DNA of 64,000 bases from Adiantum capillus-veneris (lineage: Eukaryota; Streptophyta; Polypodiopsida; Polypodiales; Pteridaceae), in NCBI GenBank assembly GCA_014529385.2, contig CM043970.1:48137779-48201778 (forward strand), given 5' to 3'. Below the pieces are notes generated by a model. That model had not been told where the DNA came from. It saw only the letters and a program-made list of their open reading frames with translations, and made no database searches. Positions 56,964-64,000 of this stretch are shown in pieces. The number at the start of each line of letters is the position of its first letter. The stretch's first letter is position 1. A program made the translations under genes and the position numbers.

Positions 56964-59900
56964 GTGACCTATGAGACCGAGTTACAATTGAAAATATGCT
57001 TTTGGAATTGTAATGGATACCCATGGAATGCGGGGGTTGGCATTGATGAACTAACAAGCAAAGCCGATGTTATACTTCTTGTTGAAACTTGGGAGCATGA
57101 TACACAAAGGATTAACGGCTTGGAGGATTACAATGTACATTCATTGATGTGGTCAAAGAATCTCAAGCAACGAAGAGGACAAGGAGGGTTAGCATGTATG
57201 GTTAAGAAAGGATTGGAAGATTTTGTATCAATTGTGAAAGATGACAAGTACAAACGTTATGTATGGCTGAAAATTATGACACCAAAAAGAGCACCCATTT
57301 TTGTAGCCGGTTGCTACATTCCTCATCATGATTCTCCCTTTTATGCTTGCATGGATAGAGATCAACCATTTTCTGATTTGGAAGAGGACATTGCTTATTT
57401 CAAAGGTGAAGGTGATGTTATTGTATTTGGGGATATGAATGCTCGCACAAAAACATTGCAACATGATACTCAACAATTTGATATGCCATACATTTCAAGG
57501 GAGTTGGAGGAAGTTCACTTGTATGATCGTACTTCAATGGATGAGAAAGAGCCGGATCACTATGGAAAGTTACTTTTACACATGTGTAATAGCACGGGTA
57601 TGCTCATTGCCAATGGTGTATCTTTGTGGAGTGGAACCAATGGATTTACATGTAGAAGACATAATGGGGATAGTGTGATTGACTATATGCTACTCTCTAA
57701 AGCCATCATGTATCGCATAAAGAGTTTTATGTTTGGTCAATGGACCCCGGAATCCGACCATCGCACCTTATGTATTGACCTTTCATGTGGAGAAGCAACT
57801 AAGCATGATAATCTCAGCCAAAGGAAAGAGAAGTTATCACTATGTATGGATTTCAAACGGGCACCAATGTACATTGAAATGGTTGAGCAAAAATTATGGA
57901 TGACAAAGCTTCAATGTGATGCACCATTGGAAACTAAATGGGAAGCTTTCAAGAAAGCTATTTGTTCTTGTGCGGAAGAATGCTTTGCCATAAAGCATCT
58001 CCATGGTATCAACAAAGATAGATCACGCAAAAGGTGGTTTGATAAAGAATGTCAAGATGCTCGAAAGTCCTTGATAAAGCTTGATGCAACTATGGACAAA
58101 GACAACTATCAAAGTCATTTGCATACATACAAGGCATTGATTCAAAAGAAGAGAAGAAGATGGGAAGTAAAGCAACAAGAATTTCAAGTCCAAGAAAAGG
58201 CACATGCATGTGGAAGATTTTGGAGAAACTTGAGAGGCAAGCGGGTTGAGAATTTTGGTAACTTGAGTCTAGTGGATATGTACACACATTGTAGGCAATT
58301 ATATGAGCAAGAAAATACTGAAAAAATGCCATTTTATGGTTCACTCCCATGTATGCCATCTTTTTTTACTATTGAGGATGTATGCGGTGGGCTTGAAAAG
58401 TTGGCCACTCGCAAAGCGGGAGATCTTCAAGGTATCAAGCCGGAGATGATCAAATGGACGGGAGATTTTACCCATGAGTGGATGTGTGATATGTTCAACC
58501 TTGCACTTCAACATGGTATGCCTTATGATTGGAGTACTAATTGGGTTAAGCCTTTGCATAAAGGAGGGGATGTAAAGAATGTAAGCAACTACCGGACTAT
58601 AATGATTGGGTCTCTTATGGCAAAGTTATTTGGGTGCATAATGGAGATGAAATTGAGTGATTGGGCTGAAGAGAATGACAAGCGTGCAAAGGGACAAGCG
58701 GGTTTTCGTCGATGCCATAGCACCATTGATCATCTTGTCACTCTTCGTGTTCTCATGGAGGAAAGTCGGTTGAAAGGCAAGCGATTGTATTGTTGTTTTG
58801 TGGACTTTAAGAAAGCCTTTGATATGATTCCACGTAACAATTTGTGGAGAAGGATGGAAGAACTCCAAGTGCCAAGTGAGTTTATGCTTGCGGTTTCTCG
58901 AATCTATGAGAAGGTGATTTGTCAATTGCGCATGGGAAGAGAAATTTCAGAAATTTTTGTAAGCACTATTGGGGTTAAACAAGGATGTCCATTGTCACCA
59001 ACTCTCTTTGGTCTATGCATCGATCAATTGGAACAAATGGTACTTGACTTTATGCAAGAAGAAGGCATTGAAGAGGTCACTATTTGCAATGCGGTAATCA
59101 TGCTTTTGTTGTATGCGGATGATGTAGTGCTTCTAGCACACACTTTAGAAGATGCACAAAAGCTTATGGTTGTCCTTGAGAACTTTTGCTTGCATAGTGG
59201 GCTGATTGTAAATGAATCCAAAACAAAGGTTATGCTTGTGAAAACCAACCATAAGGAGAAGCCATGCATTGTGTACAACAACGAGACACTTGAAGTTGTT
59301 GAGAGCTTTAAGTACCTTGGCCTTGAGGTTCCATCCAATCACAAGTGGCATGAATGTGCTATGCGTCGTTTGGAAGCGGGAAAGAGAGCATATTATGCAT
59401 TTGAGAACATGTGTAATGCGGGAAACATCAAGTGTTGGGTTCTCAAGAAGTATCTTTTTGATGCATTGGTGACACCGGTTCTTCTTTATGGAGTTGAAGT
59501 GTGGGGTGGGAGCATCTCAAAGTCTACTTGGAAAGAGTTTGAGAATGTCCAAAAGCGTTTTCTTACAAACTTTCTCCAAGTTAAGACACAAACACCATAT
59601 ATGCTCCTACTTCTTGAGTCGGGATCTCTTCCAATTGAGGTTATGGGCATGGAAAGGGTTGTGGAGTACATGATAAAGATGCGTCAAAACCCCTCACATC
59701 GACTTCCTACAATTGCATGGGAAGCAAGCAAAAAAGTTCAAAAGACGCATAAAAGCAAGATCTTGAGCACGGGATGGATGCAAGACATAAAGAAGTGGTT
59801 TGGGAGATGGGATGCATTACACTTGCTACATGATGCTTCAATTGACTCTCAAGTGAATGAAGCTTTTCTACAACGCCAATGTATTACGGCTTGGGAGAAA

Positions 59901-60356
59901 TCCGGTGGGTCACGCTTCATACATTACACCACCTATATTGCCCCCAACTACAAAACCATGTTCTTCGCTGAGAGAGGAAACCGTACTCACACTTACATGC
60001 TTGAGCCTATTCCCTTGTCCGCGATACGCACTATCGCAGCAATTCGGCTTAGCTCCCATTTCCTTCGATGCGAGATAGGGCGTTGGGGCAATGGAGAAGA
60101 GTCAAATCGATTGTGCACATTATGCTCACTGCAAGTTCGAGAGTCTGAGTACCACACACTACTAGAGTGCTCAGCTTTTGATCACATCCGAACTTGCTTC
60201 TCTCACATTTTCAGCCATAACTTAGACCTACACACTTTCCTCTCCCAGCCAAAGTGTGGGCTCTCCATTGCGACTCTCATCACTACAATTTTGGAGCATC
60301 GAGAGTCACTCATCAGCCGTACACATACTACATCACATGTAACTTTGGTCCCATAG
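56964..60356 (+). CDS. LINE ORF2: APE endonuclease, reverse transcriptase, zinc knuckle
   Basis: 1130 codons, counted from a GTG at 56964; there is no nearby in-frame ATG, and the frame is that of ORF1. Endonuclease motifs: CFWNCNG (~residue 12), LLVETW, RGQGGLACMV, FGDMNAR (~155), DYMLLS and SDHR (~264). Reverse transcriptase: NYRTIMIGSLMAKLF, GQAGFRRCHSTIDHL, FVDFKKAFDMIP, GVKQGCPLSPTLFG (~670) and YADDVVLL (717, catalytic Asp pair). C-terminal CTLC-x10-H-x4-C zinc knuckle at ~1051-1070. The protein nicks DNA and copies element RNA at the nick. Translation may depend on readthrough of the TAG or on reinitiation. The RT lacks typical plant L1 phrasing and looks like another LINE clade. Confidence 0.92.
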   Translation: MTYETELQLKICFWNCNGYPWNAGVGIDELTSKADVILLVETWEHDTQRINGLEDYNVHSLMWSKNLKQRRGQGGLACMVKKGLEDFVSIVKDDKYKRYVWLKIMTPKRAPIFVAGCYIPHHDSPFYACMDRDQPFSDLEEDIAYFKGEGDVIVFGDMNARTKTLQHDTQQFDMPYISRELEEVHLYDRTSMDEKEPDHYGKLLLHMCNSTGMLIANGVSLWSGTNGFTCRRHNGDSVIDYMLLSKAIMYRIKSFMFGQWTPESDHRTLCIDLSCGEATKHDNLSQRKEKLSLCMDFKRAPMYIEMVEQKLWMTKLQCDAPLETKWEAFKKAICSCAEECFAIKHLHGINKDRSRKRWFDKECQDARKSLIKLDATMDKDNYQSHLHTYKALIQKKRRRWEVKQQEFQVQEKAHACGRFWRNLRGKRVENFGNLSLVDMYTHCRQLYEQENTEKMPFYGSLPCMPSFFTIEDVCGGLEKLATRKAGDLQGIKPEMIKWTGDFTHEWMCDMFNLALQHGMPYDWSTNWVKPLHKGGDVKNVSNYRTIMIGSLMAKLFGCIMEMKLSDWAEENDKRAKGQAGFRRCHSTIDHLVTLRVLMEESRLKGKRLYCCFVDFKKAFDMIPRNNLWRRMEELQVPSEFMLAVSRIYEKVICQLRMGREISEIFVSTIGVKQGCPLSPTLFGLCIDQLEQMVLDFMQEEGIEEVTICNAVIMLLLYADDVVLLAHTLEDAQKLMVVLENFCLHSGLIVNESKTKVMLVKTNHKEKPCIVYNNETLEVVESFKYLGLEVPSNHKWHECAMRRLEAGKRAYYAFENMCNAGNIKCWVLKKYLFDALVTPVLLYGVEVWGGSISKSTWKEFENVQKRFLTNFLQVKTQTPYMLLLLESGSLPIEVMGMERVVEYMIKMRQNPSHRLPTIAWEASKKVQKTHKSKILSTGWMQDIKKWFGRWDALHLLHDASIDSQVNEAFLQRQCITAWEKSGGSRFIHYTTYIAPNYKTMFFAERGNRTHTYMLEPIPLSAIRTIAAIRLSSHFLRCEIGRWGNGEESNRLCTLCSLQVRESEYHTLLECSAFDHIRTCFSHIFSHNLDLHTFLSQPKCGLSIATLITTILEHRESLISRTHTTSHVTLVP

Positions 60357-60400
60357 GTCATATTTGACCTCCGAGGACGATAATAAAATCTATCTATCTA

Positions 60401-60644
60401 TCTCTCTCAACTCTCTCAACTCTCCCGGTCTCTCACCAAAACTTATCCCATTACTAATGGCGCGCGTGAAAGATTTTTTTGACCCCAAAATACACCTCCA
60501 CGTGCCGTTAGTTGAACGGAAACAGAAAGACTCTCTATCTCCCTCTCTGTCTCTCTGTCTCTCTCTCTCTCTCTCCCCTTCCCTAGTGTCTCCACTCTTC
60601 CTTTCTCTCTCTATAACACAAACACATACACACACACACACACA

Positions 60645-60696
<52 letters not shown>

Positions 60697-60772
60697 CTCA
60701 AAGCAGACCAAACCACACACACACACCGAGATACACTCCCTCTCTCTCACTCGTTCTCCTTGCGTCTCCACA
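60401..60772. repeat. TC/CA microsatellite stretch, no gene
   Basis: Dense TC tracts (60400-60440, 60544-60572, 60644-60690) and CA tracts (60628-60643, 60714-60725). A short frame 60364-60789 is only simple-sequence translation. Confidence 0.8.
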
Positions 60773-60834
60773 GTACTAAGGCGCGCTAACAGACATCCAA
60801 ATCGTAGGTGGCTGTCTCTGCGCGCCTTTAGTAC
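60773..60834. mobile_element. 62-bp foldback element, copy 1
   Basis: GTACTAAGGCGCGC at one end and GCGCGCCTTTAGTAC at the other are inverted repeats. See copies at 61977 and 62121. Confidence 0.7.
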
Positions 60835-60836
60835 AG

Positions 60837-60867
<31 letters not shown>

Positions 60868-60989
60868 GAGAGAGAGAGAGAGAGAGAGGTTCTGTGTGTG
60901 AGTGAGTGTGTGTGTGTTGTGTGTGTGTAAGAGAGAAAGAGAGGGAGAAAAAGAAAGAGAGTGTGTGTGTAAGAGAGAAAGAGAGAGAG

Positions 60990-60994
<5 letters not shown>

Positions 60995-61069
<75 letters not shown>
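60995..61069 (+). repeat. (GA)37 microsatellite
   Basis: Perfect GA tract, preceded from 60880 by shorter GA, GT and AAAGA tracts. Confidence 0.95.
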
Positions 61070-61071
<2 letters not shown>

Positions 61072-61324
61072 CCAAACCTTCGTAGGAGAAGCGAAGCCTA
61101 CTCTATTTTTCACGTTCTTTTTGTCGGAGACGCAGACAGAGGCTCAGTTTCTCTTTCTCTCACCCTCTTTGACTCTCGCGGTGTCTCTCTTTCTCTCTCA
61201 TACCTTTTATATGTCACGTACTAAAGTATCCAGGCCCATTAAATGACCGCACGTGCGGCATCATGCACACTAGATTCTATTTTTTAATTACCACGTGGGG
61301 CGCCACTTGGGGTAACCGTTATAA

Positions 61325-61335
61325 GGGGGGGGGGG

Positions 61336-61389
<54 letters not shown>
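61325..61389 (+). repeat. G12 run followed by (GA)n
   Basis: Twelve G at 61325-61336, AGGG, then (GA)n 61341-61389. The (GA)n adjoins the 3' end of the inverted LINE fragment. Confidence 0.93.
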
Positions 61390-61392
<3 letters not shown>

Positions 61393-61595
61393 TTCTATTA
61401 TCGTCTTGGGAGGTCAAATATGACCTATGGGACCAAATGAACATGTCACGTGGTGTGAGTGGAGTTCATAAGTGACTCTTGATGCTCAAAAATGGCTGAA
61501 ATCGCAATAGAGAGTCCACATCGTGGTTGGGAGAGGAAGGTATGTAGGGAGAGATCATGGCTGAATATATGGGGAAAAGAGGACCTAATGTGGTC

Positions 61596-61599
<4 letters not shown>
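61390..61599 (-). mobile_element. 5'-truncated, inverted LINE 3' fragment in (TC)n
   Basis: On the minus strand it reads FDHIRSSFPHIFSHDLSLHT, FLSQPRCGLSIAI and HQESLMNSTHTT, matching the last ~50 codons of the 56964 ORF2, then the 3' end TCATATTTGACCTCCCAAGA and CGATAATAGAAC. It is flanked by (GA)n on both sides in plus orientation, that is (TC)n before and after it in LINE orientation. Several differences from the intact copy show greater age. Confidence 0.88.

Positions 61600-61652
<53 letters not shown>
61600..61652 (+). repeat. (GA)n microsatellite
   Basis: Perfect GA tract at the 5' (truncated) side of the inverted LINE fragment. Confidence 0.95.
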
Positions 61653-61655
<3 letters not shown>

Positions 61656-61976
61656 CAGAGAGAAAGCGAAGAGAGAGCAATGGAGAAGACGGCTCCCATG
61701 GAGTTTTTGCAAACTCCACCAACAAAAGGTCATCTCTCACTTTGTCTCTCTCTCTATTTCTAACAATAGCTAGCAAAGAGAGAGAGAGTGTGTGTGTATG
61801 TATGTATGTGTGTGTGTGTGCGCGTGTGGAAACAAACAAAAGCCCATACTGTTCAATACACACACACATACACACACAGATAGACACAGATACACACACA
61901 CACAGGGTCGCAAACACACACACACACACACACTCTCTCTCTGCATGTCTCTCTCTATCTGTCTCTCTCTGTTTGT
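61653..61976. repeat. mixed GA/GT/CA/CT simple sequence, no gene
   Basis: Short unique pieces alternate with GT (61788-61822), CA (61860-61932) and CT (61932-61970) tracts. Confidence 0.75.
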
Positions 61977-62038
61977 GTACTAAAGGCGTGCAGAGACAAC
62001 AAAGTACCCTTTGCAACTCTCTCCGTGCGCCTTTAGTA
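61977..62038. mobile_element. 62-bp foldback element, copy 2
   Basis: GTACTAAAGGCGTGCAGAGA at the left and GTGCGCCTTTAGTAT at the right form inverted ends around an AC-AACAAAGTACC-like centre. Confidence 0.75.
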
Positions 62039-62047
62039 TTGTTGAGA

Positions 62048-62050
<3 letters not shown>

Positions 62051-62120
<70 letters not shown>
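62051..62120 (+). repeat. (TC)n then (GT)n microsatellite
   Basis: TC 62051-62080, GT 62081-62120, ending at foldback copy 3. Confidence 0.95.
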
Positions 62121-62125
<5 letters not shown>

Positions 62126-62183
62126 AAAGGCGCACAGAGACAACCAAGGACTCTTTGCATCTCTCTACACGCGCCTTTAGTAC
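62121..62183. mobile_element. 63-bp foldback element, copy 3
   Basis: GTACTAAAGGCGCACAGAGA at the left and ACGCGCCTTTAGTAC at the right. About 85% like copy 2 by eye, flanked by GT and GA microsatellites. Confidence 0.75.
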
Positions 62184-62184
62184 T

Positions 62185-62287
<103 letters not shown>

Positions 62288-62388
62288 AAAGACTTGACAT
62301 GTTTCGTGATGAATAGGATTAAGGTCCAGTAGGCAGAAGAGACTAAAACCGGACCCAGAGCTTGTGCCAGGATTCCAGCCTTTGCAGC

Positions 62389-64000
62389 CTCAGTTGCTTA
62401 GCGTTTTTGCCAAAAGAACTGTTGACTTTTGTCAGGACTTTGATCAAGAAGAGTCAATTTGTGAAGATGAGTCAGAGAGGTTGGCTGGCTAAGAGGATCC
62501 CTCACCCTCTACAGTACTTATCAAGAAAAATACAAGAAAGAGGAATATAGACTTCTCAGATGATGCAGATCTCCCAACAAGCAGTCCTTGTGCAAGTAAA
62601 GGTAAAGCTAAAGAGGATGTGCCTTCTCTGGAAGACCCAGCTGTAACTGATGAGAGGCTGTTCGATTTTGCAACATCGTGTGGTGCTGGAGACAAATATG
62701 ATCTAGTTCATTCTATGTTTAACCCAAAATTTGATATTGAAGACCTTTTAGCTTAGCACAGTGAATTCTTGCAGGCCTACAGAGATCAATTTGAACTGAT
62801 GGTGCAGGTAGGGAGGGTTGTTCTGCCCAGTATGACTGTCGTTCATTTAAATGACTGCGGTGGAAAAGGACAGGGACTGAAGAATTATAGGGAATTACCA
62901 CATGCTTGCCGACATTCAGCTTGCCCTTTGCACCAAAAAGCGTGCAAACTTATTCAGAAATCCTTTGACTTTATGATTTACCTGAACAGCTTGTTTGGAT
63001 TCCTCATGTAGAATCCTGATGAGGTGTTAGAGGAGCAGGATGCAGCACCAGACGAAGAATGCGAGGAGACAACACATATACAAGAAGTCGAGGAGGTTGA
63101 AGATACAATCGACCTTGAGGTTGAGGCAATTGAAGTACAAAGAAGTAAGATGCTCTCTATGAGAACAACAGAAATCAAACTACCCTTGGATGTTAGTAAC
63201 TTCATTGAGAAGCATGCTCAGATGATGTTGCCTGCTGTGCCTGAGTTCAGGATTGGAGACAGGACCTATATCTTTTTACATGATGTGCAAAGCATCTTTT
63301 ATTTAAGGGAGGACTTCTCCCTGGCTATCATTTCCAGAGTCCAAGAGGAGAGGAGTGGATTTGTTTCAGAGGATAGTAGTGATGATGAGGCAATGAAAAC
63401 ATCCAGCAATCCAATGGAATGACGAAGATGCTTTGAGAAAGCTGAAAAATACAAGGAGACACTACCGGATGAAGCCACCTTCCAAGCAATAAGACAAAGC
63501 CTAAGACCATCAACAAGTCACAAAGAAGTGGAGGATTGGTTTAACCATTCAGGTCAAGGGTCAACTACATCTTTGGACCTGTGGCAGAAAAACCTCTTTT
63601 TGCAGGATGAGAGCTTCATGGTAACTCTGTGTGTGTGTGTGTGTGTGTGTCACTTACTCAGACATGATATGTGCAGTCTTGGATTGCTGACAAGGATGAC
63701 TTCCTTCGACGACGGACTCGAGAGTATCGTGGAACGGATGCGGCCCTAGCACAGTACCTTTCAAAGCTTTGCGAGTCACTGATAATAGTTTTTCACAATG
63801 GAATGTCAAAAGAGGGTACAATAGAAACTTACACATTAAAGACACTATCACGCTTCTTGGGTGGACCCGTGCTACCCAAAAGTGCAGATAAAGTCATTCT
63901 TGTGGACAAAGTGTTTGCTAGAGATTGTTTTGGTTACTTCCTGGGCTATACAGGTGGTCGGGCAGCGTATTACTACACTTACACAACAATGGCACTAGCT
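62389..64000 (+). pseudogene. frame C: spliced gene of unknown function, runs off the window
   Basis: A TTTGCAG acceptor (62382-62388) opens a frame kept for over 1.2 kb with only in-frame stops: TAA 62490, TAG 62754, TAG 63009 and TGA 63420, no frameshift. It carries QLLSVFAKRTVDFCQDFDQE, an acidic linker, AYRDQFELMVQ, a Cys/His cluster CRHSACPLHQKAC, an acidic stretch (EEVEDTIDLEVEAIE), ISRVQEERSGFVSEDSSDDE and WFNHSGQGSTTSLDLWQKNL. A GTAACT donor at 63621 and GTGCAG acceptor at 63671-63676 (56-nt intron holding (GT)n) join in frame to SWIADKDDFLRRRTREYRGT, which is open to the window end and includes YTGGRAAYYYTYTTMA. No family recognised. Short introns and the stop pattern resemble frames A and B. 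Confidence 0.55.
63621..63676 (+). other. 56-nt intron with (GT)n in frame C
   Basis: GTAACTCTGTGTGTGTG ... TATGTGCAG. Removing it joins ...DESFM to SWIADKD in phase 0. Confidence 0.55.

Larger units (their letters stand above)
55942..60400 (+). mobile_element. intact two-ORF LINE inserted in (TC)n
   Basis: The 5' leader GTAGCAGCATTTTCGAAGTG begins right after a (TC)n tract. ORF1 (56007-56957) and ORF2 (56964-60356) follow, and the 3' end GACGATAATAAAATC runs into (TCTA)n and TC-rich sequence. There is no poly-A tail; the tail is the microsatellite-like repeat. No stop or shift breaks either ORF, so the copy is young and may be able to move. It separates frame B from its upstream region. Confidence 0.88.

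Overview
The window looks like intergenic chromosome from a large, repeat-laden land-plant genome. Pointers are Ty1/copia elements with the plant-style initiator-Met primer site, CACTA-type (DUF4216, Transposase_24) sequences, a plant-type UPL1/2 HECT ligase copy, a plant-style FCP1/NIF phosphatase domain, and long (CA)n and (GA)n arrays. The non-L1-looking LINE and low gene density would suit a fern or another non-seed plant, but I cannot fix the species. I find no intact host gene, no RNA gene and no CRISPR array. The only long undamaged coding unit is a two-ORF LINE.

Layout. 1-3.6 kb: a broken, intronless HECT-ligase fragment (minus strand) between copies of a GC-richer repeat. 3.6-13.4 kb: decayed Ty3/gypsy-like material, including a ~280-bp-period array with a palindrome in most units (4.7-6.8 kb) and gag relics on both strands. 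13.4-21.2 kb: mostly unassigned, with a copia deletion derivative (16.7-17.9 kb), a 38-nt poly-C run and very long CA arrays. 21.4-24.3 kb: a circularly permuted copia element (pol-LTR-gag). 26.3-32.4 kb: nested LTR fragments, a four-unit 417-424 bp tandem array, a gypsy element interrupted by a MITE and by a solo copia LTR. 33.1-38.6 kb: a gag-only copia derivative with an extra tandem LTR, then a decayed copia pol. 39.3-42.2 kb: decayed L1-like LINE. 42.2-50.3 kb: CACTA-like sequence with two DUF4216 copies. 50.3-51.1 kb: second copy of the 16.7-kb copia derivative.

51.4-64 kb is the most interesting part. Convergent spliced reading frames (A: 51448-52895 plus; B: 55858-53095 minus) and a third (C: 62389 to the window end, plus) are interrupted by an intact LINE and microsatellites. 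Frame B, followed through four in-frame GT-AG introns, encodes a histone H3-fold domain with CENH3-like features, then a Ulp1 (C48) SUMO-protease-like domain, an acidic repeat linker and an FCP1/NIF-type HAD phosphatase domain. I know of no such fusion. It is now damaged by stops and frameshifts, so it is a relic of a chromatin-directed polyprotein, perhaps carried by a transposon. Frames A and C are not recognisable to me.

The LINE next to it (55.94-60.40 kb) has ORF1 and ORF2 in the same frame separated by one TAG codon. Both LINE copies in the window (this one and an inverted 3' fragment at 61.4 kb) lie between (TC)n tracts, suggesting insertion into TC microsatellites.
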